Assembly (NCBI GenBank): GCA_031551875.1
Contig: JAVBNA010000035.1
Location: forward strand, 1 to 46,814
Reading direction: 5' to 3'
From: JAVBNA01 sp031551875
Lineage (GTDB): Bacteria; Bacillota; Clostridia; Oscillospirales; Acutalibacteraceae
Length of the DNA: 46,814 nt
Shown here: positions 35,976-43,756 of the stretch, one piece after another
How positions within the stretch are numbered: the stretch's first letter is position 1
How the letters are laid out: every line of letters begins with the position of its first letter
Translations under genes and position numbers: made by a program
The notes under the pieces: generated by a model
What the model saw: the letters and a program-made list of their open reading frames with translations, nothing else
Told to the model about the DNA's origin: nothing
The model's database searches: none

Positions 35976-36011
35976 AAAAACCCGCAAAGGCATTCACCTT
36001 CGCAGGTTTTT
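35976..36011 (+). terminator. Terminator of the AgrC-like kinase gene
   Basis: Stem with two mismatches (35976-35990 with 35997-36011), loop CATTCA, ending in TTTTT. Confidence 0.7.
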
Positions 36012-36065
36012 ATTACGGTCTATGGCCGAGAGCGGGCTCGACGAAAACTGTATTTGATTCGATAT

Positions 36066-36100
36066 AAAAATAATTACAAATGTAGTTTGCAATTATTTTT
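36066..36100 (-). terminator. A/T-rich inverted repeat, probable leftward terminator
   Basis: 15-nt arms (36066-36080 and 36086-36100) with one A-C mismatch. It lies downstream of the leftward DUF6514-like gene and ends in TTATTTTTAT on that strand. Confidence 0.5.
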
Positions 36101-36115
36101 ATAATTTGCTATAAT
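36087..36115 (+). promoter_or_regulatory. Plus-strand promoter reading antisense into the DUF6514-like gene
   Basis: TTGCAA (36087-36092), 17 bp, TATAAT (36110-36115) with TGC extension. No plus-strand gene starts before 36657. Confidence 0.55.
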
Positions 36116-36189
36116 TAGCATAAAATGACAATTCTTATTTTTTGATACGTTAAACGATGCGAAATATGATGCGGGACTCGGAACATGCG

Positions 36190-36486
36190 TTACATACATT
36201 CGAGCTCCAGCCCAAGGAGAAAGTTTCGATCCGCCACCAGTTCAGGCAGGGTGGAGGGAAAGACAAACGACTTCGCGTACGTGTGAATGAGGGAGACAAC
36301 CGTTTGCCGGTCCTCCGAGATAAACGCAGACTCCGAGGTCAATAAATCGCCGTGAATCTGCGCAATCGACAGGCCGTAAACGGTTTTACCGCTGGAGACG
36401 TTTTTTTTGCTGAAAAGATAATAAAGCAATTCATAGGTGTCCTTTTCTGTACAAGCGTACGATTGGGTAATCAATTTTTTGTTCAT
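36190..36486 (-). CDS. Small protein, DUF6514-like
   Basis: This 98-residue cytoplasmic protein contains VYGLSIAQIHGD, FISEDRQTVVSLIHTYAK and a C-terminal LPELVADRNFLL, a layout I associate with the clostridial DUF6514 family (function unknown). AAAGGG lies about 9 nt before its ATG. It is the only leftward gene between the kinase and the Spo0A-like regulator, and an opposing promoter sits at its 3' side. It could be a small regulator of the neighbouring signalling genes, but nothing in the sequence proves that. Confidence 0.65.
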   Translation of the reverse strand: MNKKLITQSYACTEKDTYELLYYLFSKKNVSSGKTVYGLSIAQIHGDLLTSESAFISEDRQTVVSLIHTYAKSFVFPSTLPELVADRNFLLGLELECM

Positions 36487-36656
36487 TTTTCTTACCCTTT
36501 CATTGTTTCTTTTTATTTAATAGTAAATAAATTTTCATATAAAAGCAACGTAAACTTATCCGCGTTTTTCGGAAAATATTAGAACTTTTCGACTTTTGGT
36601 TTGTCCGCTTGACTAATGCATAATTTCATGAGTTAACGGGGAGGGGACAGAAGCCC

Positions 36657-37400
36657 ATGTATTCTATATTTATATGCGACGACAACACAAACTGGTGCAG
36701 CGCTTTGCGCCAGCGGATTAACAGTGAACCTGAATTTGAAGTGGCAGCCATGGCGCATGACGGGAAAAGAGCTCTGGAGATCATTGATAACAAAAGGCCG
36801 GATGCCATTATCCTCGACATTATTATTCCGGAGTGCGACGGGGTGCAGGTGCTTCAGCAGATCCGGAAAAATATGCCCGGTTATAACCCGGTCATCTATA
36901 TTGTTTCCGGGATCGGGACAGACACCGTGATCAACATGTTAAACAACATGGACATCGATTATTACAGCCTAAAGCCGATCAAACTGGAGACTTTGATTCA
37001 AAACCTGAAATCGATCATCTTTTCACACAACCACAGATCGGACGGCGTAATTCCACAATCGGCGGAATGGGAAGATGTGGAGTGTGTGAAGGATTTTATG
37101 AGGTTGTTGGAACTTCAACCGCACAGCATTTCGACCCGATGTGTTGTAGAGGCGGTTGTATTCTATCTGCATAACCCGGACAGCAACCGCATCCTCACTA
37201 AAGTGATTTATCCCCAAATTGCCGAAAAATATAGTCTGAGTGATTCCTCGGTTGAAAAGAACATACGCAAAGCAATTGCGCTCGCCCAGGAAAAAAACAC
37301 CGCCACATACCAGTCGCTTTTTTCCTTCCCTCAAAATGAAAAAATGACAAATAGTGGATTCCTGCTGGCCGTGTCCGATCATCTCAGTCAAAAAATGTAA
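36657..37400 (+). CDS. Spo0A-like response regulator
   Basis: The 247-residue protein has an N-terminal receiver (1-120) with acidic pocket D8/D9, phosphoacceptor D54 in IILDIIIP and the switch Lys in YYSLKPIKLE. Its C-terminal domain (about 150-247) matches the Spo0A DNA-binding domain: ILTKVIYPQIAEKY, SDSSVEKNIRKAIALA (recognition-helix region) and the tail MTNSGFLLAVSDHL. Spo0A is the master regulator of sporulation entry. This copy diverges in the linker and recognition helix and lacks the usual spoIVB neighbour, so it may be a second paralogue rather than the master Spo0A. Confidence 0.82.
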   Translation: MYSIFICDDNTNWCSALRQRINSEPEFEVAAMAHDGKRALEIIDNKRPDAIILDIIIPECDGVQVLQQIRKNMPGYNPVIYIVSGIGTDTVINMLNNMDIDYYSLKPIKLETLIQNLKSIIFSHNHRSDGVIPQSAEWEDVECVKDFMRLLELQPHSISTRCVVEAVVFYLHNPDSNRILTKVIYPQIAEKYSLSDSSVEKNIRKAIALAQEKNTATYQSLFSFPQNEKMTNSGFLLAVSDHLSQKM

Positions 37401-37431
37401 GAAAAAAGAGTTTGTCAAGCAAGGCGCTGCA

Positions 37432-37460
37432 TTGACAAGCGTTTTGCCTCCACATATAAT
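37432..37460 (+). promoter_or_regulatory. Consensus sigma-A promoter
   Basis: TTGACA (37432-37437), exactly 17 bp, TATAAT (37455-37460). Perfect consensus, implying strong constitutive expression of the next gene. Confidence 0.9.
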
Positions 37461-37503
37461 AAAAAGATATAAACAGAATGCTCTAAAAAGGAATGATGAC
37501 AGT

Positions 37504-38115
37504 ATGACACAAACCGCTGGTGGAACAAACGTATTCGGGAAGATTTTTTCCGCACTGCTTCTGATTGCGGCGCTGGCAAGCGCTGTGTTGCTGGGCGAGT
37601 ATGTCGTTTCGTTTTGGCGTGATAAGAGCACCCTGCAGATCCTGTACAGCCTCAATATTCTCTGCGTGACCATCGCAGGCTTCCTGGTCGCGTTTGGCGT
37701 GCTGGCCGCGCATAAAAGAGAGCCTTCCTTTAGGCTTTTGGCGCTTGGCTGCGGGTTTGGGGCGCTTTCTTCAGTCTGGGGCGTCTCATACGATCTGGTG
37801 AATGGCCTTGACATCGGGCTTCTGACACTGGACGGAGCCTTTTCGCTGCTGGTTTATCTCATTTTAGACGTACTGTATGTGGTTTTGAACGTGCTACTGA
37901 TGCTCTGCTTTTTTGGTAAGCTGAAACGAAAGTTCTCGGTTCCGATCGCCTGGTGTATGTTTACGGTAAATATCCTGTACATCGTCGGCGTTGTCCTTAC
38001 CTATGTGTATGCACAGGATAAGAACTTTGGCTGGATGTACCCGGTGACCAACGTCATGGCCTTTATGTCCTCGGCCGCGCTTCTGGGTATGGCGATCAAA
38101 TCGGCCGGTCGTTGA
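37504..38115 (+). CDS. Small six-helix membrane protein of unknown function
   Basis: The 203-residue product is largely hydrophobic with about six membrane helices (roughly 13-38, 50-72, 80-97, 110-135, 145-168, 178-198) and short charged loops. No family is recognised. The ATG at 37504 follows AAGGA by about 11 nt and lies downstream of the perfect promoter; longer in-frame readings would start before that promoter. It is monocistronic. Confidence 0.78.
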   Translation: MTQTAGGTNVFGKIFSALLLIAALASAVLLGEYVVSFWRDKSTLQILYSLNILCVTIAGFLVAFGVLAAHKREPSFRLLALGCGFGALSSVWGVSYDLVNGLDIGLLTLDGAFSLLVYLILDVLYVVLNVLLMLCFFGKLKRKFSVPIAWCMFTVNILYIVGVVLTYVYAQDKNFGWMYPVTNVMAFMSSAALLGMAIKSAGR

Positions 38116-38119
38116 TAGT

Positions 38120-38173
38120 AAATAGAAACCGTGCTATGATCACGCATGAGCGATCATAGCACGGTTTCTATTT
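38120..38173. terminator. Very long bidirectional terminator
   Basis: 22-bp perfect arms (38120-38141 and 38152-38173) with a 10-nt loop between convergent genes. Confidence 0.85.
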
Positions 38174-38200
38174 GTGGTTCGACTATACTCTACATGCTTT

Positions 38201-38812
38201 TTATCGTTTTATTAGTACGGCAAAACTCTCACAAAGAAACTGAACCCCTTCTTTGTATTCTTTGTTACTGTCTGTATAAGGATTTAGACGTTTCAGGTTT
38301 TCCTTAAATACGGCAAATGCAAATGAGTGAAAAAAATAAGAAGTCCATTTATAATCGATTTCTCTGATAATGCCCAAAGAATTCAAACCTTGTAGAACAA
38401 CAATCCCGTATTCGATTGCATCCCGCACCATGATCTTCTCAAACAACTCCTGCGCATCGGTATTTTGGTATTGAAGAGACAGGATAACACGGGATATCGT
38501 CATCATTCTGGCACACTCGTCTGTACTCCCAAACGTATAGAATATCATACTCAATATTTCTGGAAGCGGTTTTTCCTGCGCTGCTCTAAAAATATCTTCG
38601 GGTGAATTTCTATACTTAGCGAAATTCGATTCAAATTCTGAAAACAATGTTTTTAACAGGGCTTCTTTTGAATCGTAAAAATAATAAATACTGGCAGATT
38701 TGATACCCACTTTTTTAGCGATTGACCTCATCGTCGTTTTTTCGTATCCATGTCGAGCAAAAAGATCTAAAGCGGCCGATAGTATTTGACTTTTGGTGTC
38801 TGTCTCAATCAC
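38201..38812 (-). CDS. TetR/AcrR family transcriptional regulator
   Basis: The 203-residue protein has the N-terminal TetR helix-turn-helix (about residues 8-55: ILSAALDLFARHGYEKTTMRSIAKKVGIKSASIYYFYDSKEALL region) and an all-helical ligand domain. The GTG start has GGAGG 8 nt upstream. No transporter or enzyme is adjacent, so its target may be its own promoter or the surface-protein locus upstream. The ligand is unknown. Confidence 0.9.
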   Translation of the reverse strand: MIETDTKSQILSAALDLFARHGYEKTTMRSIAKKVGIKSASIYYFYDSKEALLKTLFSEFESNFAKYRNSPEDIFRAAQEKPLPEILSMIFYTFGSTDECARMMTISRVILSLQYQNTDAQELFEKIMVRDAIEYGIVVLQGLNSLGIIREIDYKWTSYFFHSFAFAVFKENLKRLNPYTDSNKEYKEGVQFLCESFAVLIKR

Positions 38813-38904
38813 TGCATTTTCCTCCGAAAAATAAAATAGCTGTTATTCAATTCTATGAAAACATAAATCCGGTTATGAGTTAAAAGAATTTGGATTTTTC
38901 TAAA

Positions 38905-38939
38905 GGGGGAGGGGACGTTTTATAACGCCCCCTCCCCCC
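38905..38939 (-). terminator. GC-rich terminator after the large surface protein
   Basis: A strong G/C stem (38905-38914 with the C-rich run ending about 38939) with inner CGTT/AACG pairing. On the minus strand it is followed by TTT. It ends the five-gene module locus. Confidence 0.65.
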
Positions 38940-39047
38940 GCAATGGTTATCCGCGACAGATGTTTTATTCATATGGTCTTTCATTCCGGCACTCGATAAG
39001 GCCGCAGTTTGTGATTGTCAAGTCAGTGAGTGCTATTTAGTTAATTA

Positions 39048-42000
39048 TTATGAAGGCCGGCACTGTTTCGTGAGCCTGATTTTGGATTGCAGCACCATTT
39101 CAAACAGTACTACAGAGTCGACCATTTTCTTCACAGAATTGTTGATCTTGAGCAATGATTCGGGCGGTTGGTCGGGAAGCGCGAAGTAGGCCTGAAGCTT
39201 TTCACCCTCGGCGTTGAGGATGTGCGAGAGCGCCGCCTGTTCAAGCGCAACCGATTCGATGAGATCGGTGATGGCCTGACAGAGCCCGTCATGGCAAGTG
39301 CGAAGGTAACCCGCGTCGATGTCGGTGCGGTTGTCACCTCCGGCGACTGTGATAAAATCAGTATAACCTGTGGTTGAATCAGGGTCGCTGTCAAGCTCGG
39401 GGTCGCTGCCTGCGTGCTGGATCGTCAGCGTATTGCCGGTTGGCGGCGCAGGGTCAAACTTCACACAGTAGGTGCCGTCCATGATACCTCTGAACATATA
39501 ATATCCGTGTGTGCCGTCAATCGGATGGGTGGCGCTGAGCGTTGTTTGCAGCAGGATGCCCTCGTCATCATACAGCTCAACTGTTATGCCGTTGAGCCCT
39601 GGTTCGCCGGGATCCTGAATTCCGTTGCCGTTAAGGTCAGACCAGACGTAGTCTCCGATGGTATTACTGCCTTGCGTCATTGTAACCCTTGCATAAGCCG
39701 GAGGCGAATATGCCGGCAAATACGGCACATGGCTGCCGCCGATGATTGCGTTGGCAACATATTTGACACTGTTGAAACAGGTTGTATCAACGGGCGTGCC
39801 TATAGGACCGACCATATCAGTAATTAAGGTGGCGGATTCACCCGGAAGAAAAATGCGGCTTCCGAAGTCAATTCGAATTGAGCGCACAGTGGAGATGTCC
39901 GCAGGCGGAGTGTCAAGCCATGCTCCGATCCCTCCCGGTCCAATGGGTGCCATGATGGGATCTTCAGACAAAGAATACTTTACATCGGCTCCTGCCGGAG
40001 GAATGATCGGTGCATTTAGAATGGGCCGCCATTGTGAACCATAAATGTCTCCCAAATATGGGAAGATATCAATCATCACGAGCTCGGTCATAGGGTCGGC
40101 GCTGTCGTTTCGGACAGAGTGCCTATACTGGAACATCTCGCCGGCCGTGATGCGGGTGTCGTTGTCCGGATCAAAATCGGCATCGCGCGGGCCTTTGCTG
40201 AGCTTGAGCACGTTGACCACGTGGGCTGAAGTAACGGTAACTGGCAGCTTCTGCATGGCAACCAGTTCTTCTTCGTCTCCGTCCTGATCAAAATCATAGA
40301 TATCTGGCGCGGTAGTGCCAATAGCGGAATGTTCAATCTCGGTGTCGTTTGCCTGCTCGGAGTTTATAACATACCAGAAATCAAAGTTATAAGCGTCAGG
40401 AACAATAAACGGATCGACGTCGCATTCAAGTGAATAGTAGAAGGGATCGCCGGCCCTGCTTATCCCGTCATAGTTGATCGGAACATGAAGAAGCGACTGC
40501 CCCATCACCTGCCAGTTTTCCGTGACTGTATATTCCGACGGGGCGAGCGGCGTGCCGTTATCGCGGACAGCAGCCAGATCAAACCCAGGTGGGATGACAA
40601 CGAACAAATCAGTGCCATTTACCATTATCGTGGTGCCCGACGCAATTCTTAGCGTGGTTCTTACGTTGGCGGTTCCGCCCGGATTGATGGTCAGGTCGTC
40701 GACTGCTGTAGCGACGATTTCGGTCACAATGACCTGTGAATAGTTCACCGGCACAACAGCTTGGGCCATACCAGTAAGAACCGTTCCATCTGACATCGTA
40801 ATACTGGCCTCCATCTCATTGGTGATGTCCTTATAGTGTTCCAATGCAGGATCCCGCCGCTTGACTGTCAGGGAGACATAGGCAGACATTCTATCGCTCG
40901 GGTGTATAAAGTCGCTGCTCCGAAAGCGGAACGAAGTTATATAGTCGCCCGCGGCGACCGTCGGAAACGGACATTGAGCATTACCGACGATTGACGGGTC
41001 AGGCGTCCAGACTCCTCCACTGAGCGCTGTCTGGTACTCAAAGTGAACATTGGCATGGTTGATTTGGATAGTGTTCCATTCAATTTCATCGGGCTCCGGT
41101 ACATAGATGGTGCCGTCATTGAGCTCAACCGTCAGCCGCAGGTCAGTCATTTCCACGGTGCGCGGTATCACATTTCCGTTTTGCGCGGAAGCTCTGAGCA
41201 CAAACAAACAGCTTATATTTTGCGTCCCGAGCACAGTGCCAGAGATTGAGGTCGGATCACTCCATTTCAAAATCCATTCCGTGCCAGGGACAGGCGTGGG
41301 AACAGGCAAAAGAGGGTGTGTGACCGAAGCGGAAAGACTGGTGGGAACATCGCCCAGCAGCATATAATTGGCGGTAACGTTATCAAGGATACTGCCGATG
41401 GCGCCGGGGCCTCCCTGTTGATCGACTTGAGTCTTAGGATAGCGGATGCGAAAATTGATCAGAACGCCGTTTGAGGGCGTCTGCGCAGGAGAGAAGTTCC
41501 AAACCACTGTGTTCCCCGAGGCGGTATACGGTCTGTCAGACCACACAATTTCGGGCGTCACGCCGGGGATTGTGGGCAAATACTCGGTCAGTGAGCAGCT
41601 TTCGACTGTCCAGACACCGTTGTAGGTGCCCGGAACCGGGGGATTCAGCCTCCGCTCAACCTGGTAATCCACGATATAGGCCTCGGAATCCTCGACATAG
41701 ACGGTTCCGTTATTGATTACGCGTTTTGTCAGAACGTCATACAACGCGCAGTTTACGGTCCATGTCGGCCCCGGTGCAGTTTCGACTATGGGAGTTACGG
41801 TCCCGCCGCTGCTGCGGAACTGGCCAGTTAGGTCAATTGACGAGGGAATTAAATACCCGTCCGGGCCTTGTGGGGCGGCGGAATTCACAAAAAACTCCAT
41901 GAATCCGGACTGTCCCGGAGGAAGCGAAGAGGCAAAGAGAATTTTCAACCGCAGCTCCGCCAAACTTCGCTCCATTGTATACGATGCGCCGGCCGGCAGG

Positions 42001-42221
42001 CCGACGCCGCTCACGGTAAGCAGATTATAATATTCATCCGGGAACGTAACTTCAAACGACATATCGTCAAAAGTACCGCCCTCGGTTGCGCTGAAACTGT
42101 AGTAAATACGATAATTCGCGGATTCTCCCGTCATGCGGTCAATGCCGTCAGGGTAATGAATCCAGTTGTTTGATCCTGTCGGGTCTTCAACCTGAAGACT
42201 GAAATCTATCGTAAAAGCCAT
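39048..42221 (-). CDS. Large leaderless surface-type protein with SdrD-B-like domain and C-terminal AEGEKLQ module
   Basis: The 1057-residue protein is mostly beta-sandwich (DUF11/adhesin-like) repeats to about residue 860. An SdrD B-like domain follows (about 865-975; GDYVWSDLNGNGIQDPGEPG), then a helical C-terminal module (about 980-1057; LSHILNAEGEKLQ, then LLKINNSVKKMV). There is no signal peptide, membrane helix or sorting motif, which is unusual for such domains and suggests assembly from the cytoplasm. The module is shared with the four genes upstream. AAAGGAGG stands before the ATG. A terminator-like hairpin (42246-42274) separates it from the previous gene, so its expression may be reduced relative to the others. 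Confidence 0.85.
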   Translation of the reverse strand: MAFTIDFSLQVEDPTGSNNWIHYPDGIDRMTGESANYRIYYSFSATEGGTFDDMSFEVTFPDEYYNLLTVSGVGLPAGASYTMERSLAELRLKILFASSLPPGQSGFMEFFVNSAAPQGPDGYLIPSSIDLTGQFRSSGGTVTPIVETAPGPTWTVNCALYDVLTKRVINNGTVYVEDSEAYIVDYQVERRLNPPVPGTYNGVWTVESCSLTEYLPTIPGVTPEIVWSDRPYTASGNTVVWNFSPAQTPSNGVLINFRIRYPKTQVDQQGGPGAIGSILDNVTANYMLLGDVPTSLSASVTHPLLPVPTPVPGTEWILKWSDPTSISGTVLGTQNISCLFVLRASAQNGNVIPRTVEMTDLRLTVELNDGTIYVPEPDEIEWNTIQINHANVHFEYQTALSGGVWTPDPSIVGNAQCPFPTVAAGDYITSFRFRSSDFIHPSDRMSAYVSLTVKRRDPALEHYKDITNEMEASITMSDGTVLTGMAQAVVPVNYSQVIVTEIVATAVDDLTINPGGTANVRTTLRIASGTTIMVNGTDLFVVIPPGFDLAAVRDNGTPLAPSEYTVTENWQVMGQSLLHVPINYDGISRAGDPFYYSLECDVDPFIVPDAYNFDFWYVINSEQANDTEIEHSAIGTTAPDIYDFDQDGDEEELVAMQKLPVTVTSAHVVNVLKLSKGPRDADFDPDNDTRITAGEMFQYRHSVRNDSADPMTELVMIDIFPYLGDIYGSQWRPILNAPIIPPAGADVKYSLSEDPIMAPIGPGGIGAWLDTPPADISTVRSIRIDFGSRIFLPGESATLITDMVGPIGTPVDTTCFNSVKYVANAIIGGSHVPYLPAYSPPAYARVTMTQGSNTIGDYVWSDLNGNGIQDPGEPGLNGITVELYDDEGILLQTTLSATHPIDGTHGYYMFRGIMDGTYCVKFDPAPPTGNTLTIQHAGSDPELDSDPDSTTGYTDFITVAGGDNRTDIDAGYLRTCHDGLCQAITDLIESVALEQAALSHILNAEGEKLQAYFALPDQPPESLLKINNSVKKMVDSVVLFEMVLQSKIRLTKQCRPS

Positions 42222-42245
42222 AATGGCCTCCTTTTCAAATCAAAA

Positions 42246-42274
42246 GGGTCCGGCTGTGTGCGGCTGCCGGACCC
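42246..42274 (-). terminator. Intergenic terminator/attenuator inside the module locus
   Basis: GGGTCCGGC pairs with GCCGGACCC; TTTTG follows on the minus strand, just before the ribosome site of the large gene. Confidence 0.7.
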
Positions 42275-42281
42275 GGCAGAA

Positions 42282-43304
42282 TTATAATTTTTTTAGGTAG
42301 AGGTCGCATGAATTCTCACAAAGGTCAATGTCCGACAATGCCGCCAATTTCGCGTAGAGCACATGCTCCAGATGGGTCGCGTCAATGATGGTCTTATTGA
42401 CCTCGCGATTAACGCGAAGAATTGTCTCAATATCATCGGTTTCCGCAATGATCTTTTGCAGTTTTTCACCTTCGGCATTTAGAATATGAGAAATAGCTGC
42501 TTCAATGTGGGCAATTGATTCCATGATGTCTGTGCAGAGATCATCTTTTTTACAGGGCTGTTCACAGCAGCATTCACCGCATATTTCAAAATTGCACCGA
42601 TCGGGTATGAAGCCCAAAGCTTCAAACGGAATTTGCAACTCGCATAAAAAGGGATAACAATAGTTTTTTAGTATAAACGCTTCGATTTGCGGGCACATGC
42701 AGTGGGGTTGGCAAGGATTAAATATCAAGTTTTTTACGGTAAATTTGTCGTCCAAGCAGAAGCAAGCCGTTTTCTCACCACAGTGGCTGTGTATTTCAAT
42801 ATATTGTTTTTGATCTCTTGTTACAGTTATGATGATCTCGGGGCTCAGGTTGAGAACGGCTGTGATCCAACCGTTTTCAATTGAAAATATAGTTTCGCAT
42901 GTTTCACATTGCTTGTCGACTTGAATAATGGTGTCTGTGAAAGAAACCATCAGTGTATCATTACAGCAGTTATATGAAATGCCTGTGATCACGCTTTCTG
43001 CTTGTACTTCCCGGATGTGAATGCAGTCTATCTCGTTCATGTTACAATCGAGTTTAAAGACTGTATCAAAACATGTTTTGGAGGACGCCCAAAAGCAATG
43101 CTCACGCCAATCGTAACAGATACAGTCGTATATTTTGCAGGTGCAGTATTTTTCTTCAAGCTCAAGGCACTTCTTCAGTTTTATGATTTCACATTCGCAT
43201 TCGATCGTGCAAAAATATGCGCACCCGTCAAATGTTAAATGGTTTATATGATCGTTGCATCCGGCGATGACCGGTTTGCACGAATACGTTTCTAATTGAT
43301 TCAT
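42282..43304 (-). CDS. Cysteine-rich protein with C-terminal AEGEKLQ module
   Basis: The 340-residue protein has 36 cysteines spread over a beta-rich N-terminal region (about 1-255) with repeating short strands (HLTFDGCAYFC, VSFTDTIIQVD), possibly propeller-like. A CCC cluster lies near residues 247-252, before the shared helical module (about 265-325; ISHILNAEGEKLQ, ILRVNREVNKTI). No signal peptide is present. The ATG at 43304 is chosen because GGAG stands 6 nt upstream; an ATG at 43316 lacks a good site. The cysteine content suggests disulfide crosslinking in an extracellular or coat layer. Confidence 0.8.
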   Translation of the reverse strand: MNQLETYSCKPVIAGCNDHINHLTFDGCAYFCTIECECEIIKLKKCLELEEKYCTCKIYDCICYDWREHCFWASSKTCFDTVFKLDCNMNEIDCIHIREVQAESVITGISYNCCNDTLMVSFTDTIIQVDKQCETCETIFSIENGWITAVLNLSPEIIITVTRDQKQYIEIHSHCGEKTACFCLDDKFTVKNLIFNPCQPHCMCPQIEAFILKNYCYPFLCELQIPFEALGFIPDRCNFEICGECCCEQPCKKDDLCTDIMESIAHIEAAISHILNAEGEKLQKIIAETDDIETILRVNREVNKTIIDATHLEHVLYAKLAALSDIDLCENSCDLYLKKL

Positions 43305-43359
43305 GGTATACTCCATTATTCAGCGTGATTTCTCTCTTCTTTTGAGCGAGACAAAGGGA

Positions 43360-43402
43360 CCGGCCCCTGTCTGCCTGCCTCACAGATATAAGAGGGGGCC
43401 GG
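43360..43402 (-). other. GC hairpin between module genes
   Basis: CCGGCCCC (43360-43367) pairs with GGGGCCGG (43395-43402), with a 27-nt loop and only a weak T-run. It may be an attenuator or RNA-stability element. Confidence 0.4.
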
Positions 43403-43459
43403 AGAAAACGGACAGGAGTTGTATCTGGCTATTTGCATAAGACGGTTCTGCTTGGGGTA

Positions 43460-43729
43460 TCAGCCAACTTGTTCCTGCAGAAAATTACCTAGCTTTTTGG
43501 CCAATACCATCTCCAGTGTTGATATGGCTTTTACCATATTGTTAACGGACTTGTTAACGGTCAGCAAATCCTCTGCCGTAGCTGCGCTCGCGATCAAAGC
43601 CTGTAGCTTTTCACCTTCGGCATTCAGGATATGGGAAAGCGCTGTTTCTTCCATCGAGATGGATAGAACTAAATCGCCTATCGCTTCGCAGCGGGTCGCG
43701 GTGCCTGCTTCAATTATTGGCATTCCCAT
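43460..43729 (-). CDS. Stand-alone AEGEKLQ module protein
   Basis: This 89-residue protein is little more than the shared module: a short leader MGMPIIEAGTATRC, then helices with LSHILNAEGEKLQ and LLTVNKSVNNMV, ending MVLAKKLGNF. It has no signal peptide. AAAGGAG lies 10 nt before the ATG and the gene starts 27 bp after the upstream large gene, so it is in the same operon. A self-assembling or capping subunit for the proteins bearing the module is a reasonable hypothesis. Confidence 0.82.
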   Translation of the reverse strand: MGMPIIEAGTATRCEAIGDLVLSISMEETALSHILNAEGEKLQALIASAATAEDLLTVNKSVNNMVKAISTLEMVLAKKLGNFLQEQVG

Positions 43730-43756
43730 AAGATCATCTCTCCTTTACTAAAGCTC

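Noticed and set aside
36157..36345. Small plus-strand open frame following the antisense promoter
   Set aside because: It lies opposite the better-supported leftward gene, is Arg-rich and has no ribosome site; an antisense RNA is more likely.
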